DNA of 36,805 bases from an uncultured Bacteroidales bacterium (GTDB taxonomy: Bacteria > Bacteroidota > Bacteroidia > Bacteroidales > Paludibacteraceae): positions 1 through 36,805 of the forward strand of contig CALDQH010000108.1 in assembly GCA_937911935.1 (NCBI GenBank). Reading direction: 5' to 3'. Below the pieces are notes generated by a model. It did no database searches. It was given only the letters and a program-made list of their open reading frames with translations, and was not told the origin of the DNA. Position numbers and translations under genes: made by a program. Positions 23,363 through 31,421 of the stretch are shown here, piece after piece (position 1 is the stretch's first letter; every line of letters starts with the position of its first letter).

Positions 23363-24121
23363 ATGAAAAGAATTCTTTTTTACTTATTTGCATGTTTGTT
23401 CTGTGTTGCTTGTGAATCGCCAGATGTACAGCCTCCAGCCAACGAAAATCAAACAGAACAAGAAACTCCCGCACCTCCTCAAGGTCCTCAAGAAGAAGAA
23501 AAACCTGCTCCTCCCGAAGAGTTGCCAGCCAATGCAAATGGCCATGAATATGTAGATTTGGGGTTGTCTGTAAAGTGGGCAACTTGCAATGTAGGAGCTA
23601 ACAAGGCAGAAGAATGTGGTAGTTTTTTTGCATGGGGCGAAGTGCTTACAAAAGAAGGTGATGCTTGGAAAGATTACAAATGGTGGGTGGATAATTTTAC
23701 CAATATGACCAAGTATTGCGTTGATGCAGATTTGGGAACAGTGGATAATAAAACCGTGTTGGAGTTGGTTGATGATGCCGCTCGTTATAATTGGGGTGGC
23801 AGTTGGCGCATGCCTACTAAGGCAGAACAGGATGAGTTGCGTGAACAATGTACTTGGGAATGGACGCAAAAAAACGGCGTACAGGGATATTTGGTTGCAT
23901 CGAAGCAAAATGGCAAGTCGATATTTTTGCCCGCGGCAGGTTTTGTCAATCAAGCAGGAGTGCAGCCTGCTGGACGATATGGAGCATATTGGAGTTCTTG
24001 CTTGATAGAAGGTCCATGGGTATCACATTCTGCCTATTCGTTAGACTTTAATAGTAAATCCGTGTACCAAATGTCGAGCCAACGACAAATGGGTTGTTGT
24101 GTTCGTGCGGTATTGCCGTAA
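23363..24121 (+). CDS. FISUMP-domain lipoprotein with Pro/Glu-rich linker
   Basis: Envelope lipoprotein of 252 residues. Signal MKRILFYLFACLFCVAC with lipidation at Cys17. A low-complexity Pro/Glu/Gln linker (about residues 22-55, repeats of PAPP, EEEKPAPPEE) separates the anchor from a complete FISUMP domain: NGHEYVDLGLSVKWATCNVGA, FFAWGEV, the WRMPTKAEQDELREQC block, SIFLPAAGF, YWSSC and a CCVRAVLP end. Paralogue of the gene at 11152-11760, which lacks the linker and the typical C-terminal half. Function unknown; such domains are often surface-exposed. Confidence 0.82.
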   Translation: MKRILFYLFACLFCVACESPDVQPPANENQTEQETPAPPQGPQEEEKPAPPEELPANANGHEYVDLGLSVKWATCNVGANKAEECGSFFAWGEVLTKEGDAWKDYKWWVDNFTNMTKYCVDADLGTVDNKTVLELVDDAARYNWGGSWRMPTKAEQDELREQCTWEWTQKNGVQGYLVASKQNGKSIFLPAAGFVNQAGVQPAGRYGAYWSSCLIEGPWVSHSAYSLDFNSKSVYQMSSQRQMGCCVRAVLP

Positions 24122-24138
24122 GAATTTAACCAGAAAAA

Positions 24139-24170
24139 TTTGTGCAATTATATTTTAATGATTATCTTTG
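24139..24170 (+). promoter_or_regulatory. Promoter of the rimP-nusA-infB operon
   Basis: TTTG at 24139-24142, 20-nt spacer, TATCTTTG at 24163-24170: full consensus. Transcription should begin near 24176. Confidence 0.78.
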
Positions 24171-24179
24171 CAATGATTT

Positions 24180-24201
24180 GAGGGGAACAGTAGTTCCCCT
24201 C
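24180..24201 (+). promoter_or_regulatory. 9-bp hairpin at the 5' end of the rimP mRNA
   Basis: GAGGGGAAC/GTTCCCCTC with an AGTA loop, a perfect 9-bp stem lying 3-4 nt after the predicted transcription start. It is followed by CTTGTGTTTTCTT, a weak U-rich run. It could protect the 5' end, or act as an attenuator for an operon that encodes NusA itself. Confidence 0.65.
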
Positions 24202-24224
24202 TTGTGTTTTCTTATAGTAAAGAA

Positions 24225-24677
24225 ATGATAGATAAAAATATTGTAAATCAATTGGTTAGCGATTTTTTGACCGATAAAGATTGCTTTTTGGTGGATGTCC
24301 AAGTACAGCCAGGTAATTTTATTGTGGTTGAAATTGATAGCGAAACAGGTGTTGATATTGATACTTGTTGTGCTATTAGCCGCCATGTAGAGGCAAATTT
24401 GGACCGTGAAGTAGAAGATTATGAGTTGGAAGTAGGATCAACAGGGCTTACCGCACCTTTTAAAGTACTTCGTCAATACCAAAAAAATATTGGCAACGAG
24501 GTAGAAGTGTTGGCAGGAGGTAAAAAAATGGTTGGAACCTTGCTTGCTGCCGACGAAAATGGTTTTAGCATCGAAGTGGCTAAAAAAGTAAAAGGTCAAA
24601 AACAACCCGTGTTAGAGCAAATTAGCCTAACTTATGCAGAAGTAAAATACACGAAATATAATTTTAAATTCAACTAA
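24225..24677 (+). CDS. rimP: Ribosome maturation factor RimP
   Basis: Assembly factor for the 30S ribosomal subunit. 150 residues from ATG 24225 (MIDKNIVNQLVSDFL); the frame opens at 24204, but those seven residues fall in the leader just after the hairpin. Typical RimP features are the N-terminal alpha/beta domain with EIDSETGVDIDTCCAISRHVEANLDREVEDYELEVGSTGL, then the SH3-like C-terminal domain starting near GNEVEVLAGGKKMVGTLL. Six bases separate it from nusA, as in many bacteria. Confidence 0.92.
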   Translation: MIDKNIVNQLVSDFLTDKDCFLVDVQVQPGNFIVVEIDSETGVDIDTCCAISRHVEANLDREVEDYELEVGSTGLTAPFKVLRQYQKNIGNEVEVLAGGKKMVGTLLAADENGFSIEVAKKVKGQKQPVLEQISLTYAEVKYTKYNFKFN

Positions 24678-24683
24678 TCAAAA

Positions 24684-25937
24684 ATGGCAAAAGATTCAAC
24701 AAAGTCTTTGAGCATGATCGAGACTTTTTCCGAGTTTAAAGAATTAAAAAACATTGACAAATCGACCATGATTAGCGTGTTGGAAGAATCCTTCCGCTGT
24801 GTCATTGCTAAAATGTTTGGAACAGACGAAAATGTCAATGTGGTAATCAACCCTGATAAGGGTGACTGTGAAATATGGCGTGACCGCGAAGTGGTAGCCG
24901 ACGGAGAAGTAGAAAATCCTTATACCCAAGTTGCTTTTAGCGAGGCTCGTGCCATCGACCCCGAATGTGAAATTGGCGAAGAAGTAACCGATTCCATCAA
25001 TTTCTTGTCGTTTGGTCGTCGTGCTGTGTTGAATTTACGTCAAACTTTGTCTTCTAAAATCTTAGAATTGCACAAAGAAAGCGTATATGAAAAATACAAA
25101 GATATGATAGGCCAAGTGGTTTATGGCGAGGTATATCAAATCTGGAAAAAAGAAATGTTGTTAATTGATGCAAACGGCAACGAATTGCTATTGCCCAAAA
25201 CCGAACAAATTCCTTCGGATTTCTACCGCAAAGGCGATACCGTTAAAGCAGTTGTCGTAAAAGTTGATAACAAAAACAACAACCTAAAAATCATCGTTTC
25301 GCGTACATCTCCCATGTTCTTGCAACGTTTGTTCGAGCTTGAGGTACCCGAAATTCAAGAAGGATTTATCACCATCAAGAAAATTGCTCGTATCCCTGGC
25401 GAACGTGCTAAAGTAGCTGTAGAATCGTTCGACGATCGTATCGATCCAGTAGGTTCTTGCGTAGGTGTTAAAGGCTCTCGTATTCACAGCATTGTACGCG
25501 AATTGCGCAACGAAAACATCGATGTTATTAACTATACATCCAATATTTCGTTGTTTATCTCTCGTGCATTAAGTCCTGCTAAAATCGTATCGATTAAAAT
25601 CGACGAAGAAAATAAAAAAGCAGAAGTTAGCTTAAAACCCGACGAAGTATCGTTGGCTATCGGTAAAGGCGGTCACAACATTCGTTTGGCGATGATGCTT
25701 ACCGAATATCAAATCGAGGTGTTCCGTGATATTGATATGGGCGACGAAGAAGATATCTATTTGGACGAGTTTAGCGATGAAATCGAACAATGGATTATCG
25801 ATATCTTTAAAGGATTGGGTTACGATACCGCTAAAAGCGTGTTGAATGTATCGCGCGAAGATTTAATCAAAGCTACCGATTTGGAAGAAGAAACCATCGA
25901 CGAAGTTTTGTCTATTTTGCGCGCCGAATTTGAATAA
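24684..25937 (+). CDS. nusA: Transcription termination/antitermination protein NusA
   Basis: RNA polymerase-bound factor modulating pausing, termination and rRNA antitermination. 417 residues, with the N-terminal polymerase-binding domain (about 1-130), S1 domain (about 135-205, GQVVYGEVYQIWKKEMLLID), and KH1-KH2 (about 225-350, VGVKGSRIHSIVRELRNENIDVINY and LAIGKGGHNIRLAMMLT). A short acidic C-terminal helix-hairpin-helix (DLIKATDLEEETIDEVLSIL) replaces the longer E. coli repeats. Second gene of the rimP-nusA-infB unit; it may act on the rRNA leader seen at the right edge of the window. Confidence 0.95.
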   Translation: MAKDSTKSLSMIETFSEFKELKNIDKSTMISVLEESFRCVIAKMFGTDENVNVVINPDKGDCEIWRDREVVADGEVENPYTQVAFSEARAIDPECEIGEEVTDSINFLSFGRRAVLNLRQTLSSKILELHKESVYEKYKDMIGQVVYGEVYQIWKKEMLLIDANGNELLLPKTEQIPSDFYRKGDTVKAVVVKVDNKNNNLKIIVSRTSPMFLQRLFELEVPEIQEGFITIKKIARIPGERAKVAVESFDDRIDPVGSCVGVKGSRIHSIVRELRNENIDVINYTSNISLFISRALSPAKIVSIKIDEENKKAEVSLKPDEVSLAIGKGGHNIRLAMMLTEYQIEVFRDIDMGDEEDIYLDEFSDEIEQWIIDIFKGLGYDTAKSVLNVSREDLIKATDLEEETIDEVLSILRAEFE

Positions 25938-25950
25938 TTAAAACTGCTAT

Positions 25951-28716
25951 ATGTCCGTAAAATTAAGTAAAGTTACCAAAGATTTAAATGTAGGATTGGC
26001 AACTGTTGTCGAATTTCTACATAAGAAGGGTTTTTCAGAGGTCGCTGAAAACAACCCAAACGCTCGTATATCAGACGAGCAATATGATTTGTTATTGCAA
26101 GAGTTTTCGAAAGATAAAACCGTAAAAAAACAGTCGGAAATTGCGGCTCAACGCCACAAAGAACGACCCAAAAACGAAACGGTTGTGTTGGATAGCTATG
26201 CGAAAAAAGAAGCAGCTGCTGTTGAGCAACCCAAAGAAGCACCCATTCAGTTTAAAACGGTGGGCAAGATTGATTTGGATTCCTTGAATAAGAAAAAAGC
26301 AGCAGAAACGCCAGCAGAACCCGAACCACAAGAAGAACCTGTTGTACAACTAGAGCAACCTGCTATTTCGTTGCAACAAGAAGAAACACAGCCCGAAGTG
26401 ACAGAAACTGAAACTCCGGATACTCCCTCTGTTCCACAACAAGAGGAACAAGAACAGACGGTTGCTTTGTCCGAAACGCCGACCACAGAACAAAAATCGG
26501 ACGAAGTCTTTACTTACGGAAATAAAAATATACAATCATCCATCAATGTTGTTGGAAAAATTGACCTTTCTGCGTTGAATCAACAAACGCGTCCCAAGAA
26601 AAAGACCAAAGAAGAAAAACGCAAAGAAAGAGAAGAAAAATATCCACCCAAAAATGGTGCGGCTAATGCCAACGCCAATGCCAGTGCGGACGAAAAGAAA
26701 AAACGCAACCGTATTCAAAAGGAACGTGTGGATATTAACAAACCTTTTGAACAAAAAAAGAATGCCAAAGGTGGTAAAAACGATCGCAATCGTCGCAGTG
26801 TAGAACATACACAGCCCGACGAAGAAGCTGTACAACGTCAAGTACGCGAAACTTTGGCGATGCTTACCAACAAGCAAAAGTCAAAAGGAGCTAAATACCG
26901 CAAAGACAAACGTGAGGCTGCATCGCAACGTATGCAAGAAGAAGCCGAACTAGAACGTTTAGAAAACCAAACCATCAAGATTACCGAGTTTGTAACCGTA
27001 AACGAGTTGGCATCCATGATGGATGTGCCTGTTACCAAAGTAATCGGAACTTGTATGAGTTTAGGATTGATGGTATCTATCAACCAACGTTTGGATGCAG
27101 AGACCATTAACATTGTAGCCGACGAATTTGGATTCAAAACCGAATACGTAAGTGCCGAGGTGTCCGAAAACTTACAAGAAGAAGAGGATCGTCCCGAAGA
27201 TTTGTTGCCACGTGCTCCAATTGTTACTGTAATGGGACATGTTGACCACGGTAAAACATCGCTTTTGGACTACATCCGTAAAGCCAACGTAATTGCTGGT
27301 GAGGCAGGTGGTATTACCCAACACATTGGTGCTTACAATGTTACCTTAGAAAATGGTCAACACATTACCTTCTTGGATACCCCTGGTCACGAAGCGTTTA
27401 CCGCCATGCGTGCTCGTGGTGCTCAAATTACCGACGTTGCTATCATCATTGTAGCAGCCGATGATAGCATCATGCCACAAACCGTAGAGGCGATTCACCA
27501 CGCTGCGGCAGCCAATGTGCCCATTGTATTTGCCATCAATAAAATTGATAAACCCACTGCTAATCCCGATAAAATTAAGGAAGCATTGGCAGGTATGAAC
27601 TACTTGGTAGAAGAGTGGGGTGGTAAATATCAATCGCAAGATATTTCGGCAAAAAAAGGCATCGGTATCAACGAATTGCTCGAAAAAGTATTGCTCGAAG
27701 CCGAAATGTTGGATTTAAAAGCGAACCCAAATAAAAATGCAGTTGGCTCAATTATCGAATCTTCGTTAGACAAAGGTCGTGGCTACTTGGCTACCGTGTT
27801 GGTAGAAGGTGGTACCTTGCGCCAAGGTGATATTTTGGTGTCAGGAACCCATTTCGGTCGTGTTAAGGCTATGTTCAACGAACGTAACCAACGCGTACAA
27901 GAGGTAAAACCAGGCGAACCCGTATTGTTATTAGGTTTGAATGGTGCTCCTCAAGCAGGCGAAAAATTCAACGTAATGAACACCGAGCAAGAAGCTCGCG
28001 AAATTGCCAACAAACGCGAACAATTAAAACGCGAACAAAGCATCCGTACCAAGAAACACCTTACTTTGGATGAGTTGGGTCGTCGTATTGCATTGGGCAA
28101 CTTCCAAGAGTTGAACGTCATTGTAAAAGGCGACGTGGACGGTTCTATCGAAGCTTTGTCGGATTCTTTAATCAAGCTATCAACTCCCGAAATTCAAGTC
28201 AATGTTATCCACAAAGCAGTGGGTGCTATCTCAGAATCGGATGTCTTGTTAGCAGCAGCGTCAAATGCTATTATCGTTGGTTTCCAAGTGCGTCCTTCGG
28301 TAGATGCTCGTCGTTTGGCAGAAAAAGAAGAAGTGGATATCCGCTTGTACTCAATTATTTACGACGCAATTGAACAAATCAAGGATGCGATGGAAGGCAT
28401 GCTTTCGCCCGAAATCAAAGAAGAAGTTACAGCTACACTCGAAGTGCTTGATACCTTCAAGATTACCAAAGTGGGTACTGTGGCAGGTTGTTTGGTACGC
28501 GAGGGTAAAGTGAAACGTTCTAATAAGTTGCGTCTAATTCGTGACGGCATTGTCGTGTTTACAGGCGAGTTAGGCTCACTTAAACGCATGAAAGACGATG
28601 TCAAAGAAGTGGCAACTGGCTTTGAATGCGGTTTGAACATTGCCAATTACAACGATGTACGCGTAGGAGACTTTATCGAAACGTTCGAAGAAATAGAAGT
28701 AAAACGTACTTTCTAA
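25951..28716 (+). CDS. infB: Translation initiation factor IF-2
   Basis: GTPase that places initiator fMet-tRNA on the 30S subunit and promotes subunit joining. 921 residues. The N-terminal IF2_N-like segment (KVTKDLNVGLATVVEFLHKKGF) is followed by a long charged, low-complexity region (about 60-340), where VGKIDLDSLN and VGKIDLSALN are a repeated short motif. A second IF2_N module (NELASMMDVPVTKVIGTCM) precedes the G domain with G1 GHVDHGKTS, G3 DTPGHEAF and G4 NKID near residues 430-540. Domains II, III and the fMet-tRNA-binding C-terminus (VRVGDFIETFEEIEVKRTF) complete it. Thirteen bases after nusA. Confidence 0.96.
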   Translation: MSVKLSKVTKDLNVGLATVVEFLHKKGFSEVAENNPNARISDEQYDLLLQEFSKDKTVKKQSEIAAQRHKERPKNETVVLDSYAKKEAAAVEQPKEAPIQFKTVGKIDLDSLNKKKAAETPAEPEPQEEPVVQLEQPAISLQQEETQPEVTETETPDTPSVPQQEEQEQTVALSETPTTEQKSDEVFTYGNKNIQSSINVVGKIDLSALNQQTRPKKKTKEEKRKEREEKYPPKNGAANANANASADEKKKRNRIQKERVDINKPFEQKKNAKGGKNDRNRRSVEHTQPDEEAVQRQVRETLAMLTNKQKSKGAKYRKDKREAASQRMQEEAELERLENQTIKITEFVTVNELASMMDVPVTKVIGTCMSLGLMVSINQRLDAETINIVADEFGFKTEYVSAEVSENLQEEEDRPEDLLPRAPIVTVMGHVDHGKTSLLDYIRKANVIAGEAGGITQHIGAYNVTLENGQHITFLDTPGHEAFTAMRARGAQITDVAIIIVAADDSIMPQTVEAIHHAAAANVPIVFAINKIDKPTANPDKIKEALAGMNYLVEEWGGKYQSQDISAKKGIGINELLEKVLLEAEMLDLKANPNKNAVGSIIESSLDKGRGYLATVLVEGGTLRQGDILVSGTHFGRVKAMFNERNQRVQEVKPGEPVLLLGLNGAPQAGEKFNVMNTEQEAREIANKREQLKREQSIRTKKHLTLDELGRRIALGNFQELNVIVKGDVDGSIEALSDSLIKLSTPEIQVNVIHKAVGAISESDVLLAAASNAIIVGFQVRPSVDARRLAEKEEVDIRLYSIIYDAIEQIKDAMEGMLSPEIKEEVTATLEVLDTFKITKVGTVAGCLVREGKVKRSNKLRLIRDGIVVFTGELGSLKRMKDDVKEVATGFECGLNIANYNDVRVGDFIETFEEIEVKRTF

Positions 28717-28719
28717 TAC

Positions 28720-29238
28720 ATGGAATTCAATTGGATAGACATCATTTTAGCGATTCCCTTGGCGGTCGGCATCGTAATGGGATTGATTAAGGGAATCGTA
28801 AAGTCGTTAGGTTCCTTGTTAGGTTTGGTTATCGGTATCGTGGTGGCATATCTTTGCGCAGAACCATTTACCACCTTGTTGTCCGAGTATCTAACATGGT
28901 CACCTACACAACTTTATGTATTGGCGTTTGTCCTGTTGTTTGTAGTTGTTGTGCTTTTGTGCGCCCTATTGGTTAAAATAATCGATAAATTTTTATCCAT
29001 TGTTACCCTGGCGTGGCTCAATAAATTATTAGGAGGATGTTTTGGATTGCTCAAATATGCGTTGTTGTTGAGTGTACTTATCAATTTAGTCGATATCGTC
29101 GATGAGCGTTTTAAATGGATTCAACCCCAAGTAAAAGAACAATCGTTCTTGTACAAACCCATTAAGGCGGTTGTTCCCACGTTGATGCCGTATGTACATT
29201 TTTACTTCGACCAACAAAATGAAACAACAAGACAGTAA
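28720..29238 (+). CDS. CvpA-family membrane protein
   Basis: Inner-membrane protein of 172 residues with four hydrophobic helices (about 5-20, 25-45, 62-85, 100-122). The N-terminus MEFNWIDIILAIPLAVGIVMGLIKGIVKSLGSL is characteristic of CvpA/colicin V production family proteins. The molecular role is not well defined. It follows infB after three bases and overlaps the start of sufB by 20 bp, so it belongs to the same transcription unit and probably couples infB to the SUF genes. Confidence 0.82.
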   Translation: MEFNWIDIILAIPLAVGIVMGLIKGIVKSLGSLLGLVIGIVVAYLCAEPFTTLLSEYLTWSPTQLYVLAFVLLFVVVVLLCALLVKIIDKFLSIVTLAWLNKLLGGCFGLLKYALLLSVLINLVDIVDERFKWIQPQVKEQSFLYKPIKAVVPTLMPYVHFYFDQQNETTRQ

Positions 29239-30667
29239 TTCTATCATAGAAAATTTAGCAGCGTCCGATTATAAATACGGATTCTCTACCCAAATTGAAA
29301 CCGACATCATCCCCGTTGGTCTAAATGAGGATATTATTCGACTCATTTCTGCTAAAAAAAATGAGCCCGAATGGTTGTTGGAGTTTCGATTAAAAGCCTT
29401 TCGTTATTGGCAAAAACAACCTTTGCCAACGTGGGCACATTTAGACATTCCTGAAATTGATTTTCAGGGATTGTCGTATTATGCTGCCCCCCGAAAAAAT
29501 GCTCCTCAAAGTTTGGACGAGGTAGATCCAGAACTGCTAAAGACTTTTGAAAAATTAGGTATTCCACTCGAAGAACAAAAAATGCTTTCGGGAATGGCGG
29601 TAGATGCCGTCATGGATAGTACTTCGGTAAAAACTACCTACAAAGAAGAGTTGGCAAAATTAGGGGTTATCTTTTGTTCGTTTAGCGAGGCTGTCGAACA
29701 ATACCCTCATTTGATTCAACAGTACTTAGGCTCGGTAGTGCCATATACCGATAATTTTTACGCTGCCCTAAACTCGGCGGTATTTAGCGATGGTTCCTTT
29801 GTTTATATTCCCAAAGGAGTGCGTTGCCCCATGGAACTGTCCACCTATTTCCGAATCAATGCCGTTAATACAGGTCAATTTGAACGTACCCTTATTGTTG
29901 CCGACGACGATGCTTATGTTTCTTATTTAGAGGGTTGTACAGCTCCGCAACGTGACGAAAATCAACTACACGCTGCCATCGTTGAAATTGTGGTGATGAA
30001 TCGTGCCGAAGTCAAATATTCGACCGTGCAAAACTGGTATCCTGGCGATAAAGACGGCAAAGGGGGTATCTACAATTTTGTTACCAAACGTGCTATATGC
30101 AAAGGCGAATCCTCCAAAGTTTCGTGGACACAGGTCGAAACAGGTTCAGCCATTACCTGGAAATATCCCAGTTGCATTCTAAAAGGTGATAATTCCATTG
30201 GCGAATTTTATTCGGTTGCTTTTACCAATCACTATCAACAAGCCGATACAGGTACCAAAATGATTCATTTGGGCAAAAATACCCGCAGTCGTATTGTATC
30301 TAAAGGTATCTCGGCTGGAAAGAGCCAAAATTCGTACCGTGGTTTGGTTCGTGTGTCTCAAAATGCAGATGGTGCACGCAATTTTTCGCAATGCGATAGT
30401 TTGCTATTAGGTTCGGAGTGTGGAGCACATACTTTCCCCGAAATTGATGTGCACAATCCCTCTGCAGTGCTCGAGCACGAAGCAAGTACTTCAAAAATCA
30501 ACGAAGATCAACTTTTTTATTGCAACCAACGTGGTATCTCTACCGAAGATGCTGTCGGACTTATCGTTAATGGTTTTGCAAAAGAAGTTCTTAATAAATT
30601 ACCCATGGAATTTGCAGTTGAAGCTCAAAAACTATTGCAAATTTCGTTAGAAGGAAGTGTAGGTTAG
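29219..30667 (+). CDS. sufB: Fe-S cluster assembly scaffold SufB
   Basis: Scaffold subunit of the SufBC2D complex on which Fe-S clusters are built. 482 residues from ATG 29219 (MKQQDSNSIIENLAAS); the earlier ATG at 29192 lies deep within cvpA. Conserved blocks are FSDGSFVYIPKGVRCPMELSTYFRIN, YLEGCTAPQRDENQLHAA, the core KYSTVQNWYPGD, and the C-terminal HNPSAVLEHEASTSKINEDQLFYCNQRGI. The Cys in CNQRG and the Glu/His pair before it lie in the region known to bind cluster intermediates. First SUF gene; overlaps cvpA by 20 bp. Confidence 0.96.
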   Translation: MKQQDSNSIIENLAASDYKYGFSTQIETDIIPVGLNEDIIRLISAKKNEPEWLLEFRLKAFRYWQKQPLPTWAHLDIPEIDFQGLSYYAAPRKNAPQSLDEVDPELLKTFEKLGIPLEEQKMLSGMAVDAVMDSTSVKTTYKEELAKLGVIFCSFSEAVEQYPHLIQQYLGSVVPYTDNFYAALNSAVFSDGSFVYIPKGVRCPMELSTYFRINAVNTGQFERTLIVADDDAYVSYLEGCTAPQRDENQLHAAIVEIVVMNRAEVKYSTVQNWYPGDKDGKGGIYNFVTKRAICKGESSKVSWTQVETGSAITWKYPSCILKGDNSIGEFYSVAFTNHYQQADTGTKMIHLGKNTRSRIVSKGISAGKSQNSYRGLVRVSQNADGARNFSQCDSLLLGSECGAHTFPEIDVHNPSAVLEHEASTSKINEDQLFYCNQRGISTEDAVGLIVNGFAKEVLNKLPMEFAVEAQKLLQISLEGSVG

Positions 30668-30668
30668 T

Positions 30669-31421
30669 ATGTTAGAAATAGTCAATTTACATGCCGAAGT
30701 AAACGGCAAAGAGATATTAAGAGGCATTAACCTGAGTGTAAAAGCAGGTGAGGTGCACGCTATTATGGGTCCCAATGGTTCTGGAAAGAGTACCCTTTCG
30801 GCTGTATTGGCAGGGCATCCTGCTTTTACGGTTACCCAAGGTAGTGTTACTTTCAACGGAAAAGACTTATTAGCGATGCCAGCCGAAGAACGCTCGCGTG
30901 CAGGTTTGTTCTTGAGTTTTCAATACCCTGTAGAGATTCCTGGTGTTAGCATGGTTAATTTTATGCGTGCAGCAGTCAATGAGCATCGAAAATACAAAGG
31001 ACAAGAACCCTTAACAGCAGGTGAATTCCTAAAAATGATGCGTGCAAAAAAAGACATCGTCGAATTGGATAATAAACTTGCCAATCGTTCGGTGAACGAA
31101 GGTTTCTCGGGAGGCGAAAAGAAACGCAACGAAATCTTCCAAATGGCCATGTTAGAACCTTGTTTGTCGATTTTAGACGAAACAGACTCTGGCTTAGATA
31201 TTGATGCTTTGCGCATCGTGGCAAACGGTGTTAATCAACTAAAAACTCCCAATAACGCATCCATCGTTATTACGCACTATCAACGTTTGTTAGACTATAT
31301 TGTTCCTGATATTGTACACATTTTGTACAAAGGTCGCATAGTCAAAACAGCTGGTAGAGAATTAGTTGCTGTGTTAGAAGAAAAAGGGTACGATTGGATT
31401 AAACAAGAGGTAGGAGAGTAA
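30669..31421 (+). CDS. sufC: SUF complex ATPase SufC
   Basis: ABC-type ATPase driving conformational change in SufBC2D. 250 residues with Walker A GPNGSGKST (34-42), the family-specific FLSFQYPVEIPGVS stretch, signature FSGGEKKRNEIFQM and Walker B CLSILDETDSGLDID. The Q-loop and ITHYQRLLDYI switch histidine are present. It begins two bases after the sufB stop codon's last base and its own stop overlaps the sufD start (TAATG). Confidence 0.96.
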   Translation: MLEIVNLHAEVNGKEILRGINLSVKAGEVHAIMGPNGSGKSTLSAVLAGHPAFTVTQGSVTFNGKDLLAMPAEERSRAGLFLSFQYPVEIPGVSMVNFMRAAVNEHRKYKGQEPLTAGEFLKMMRAKKDIVELDNKLANRSVNEGFSGGEKKRNEIFQMAMLEPCLSILDETDSGLDIDALRIVANGVNQLKTPNNASIVITHYQRLLDYIVPDIVHILYKGRIVKTAGRELVAVLEEKGYDWIKQEVGE

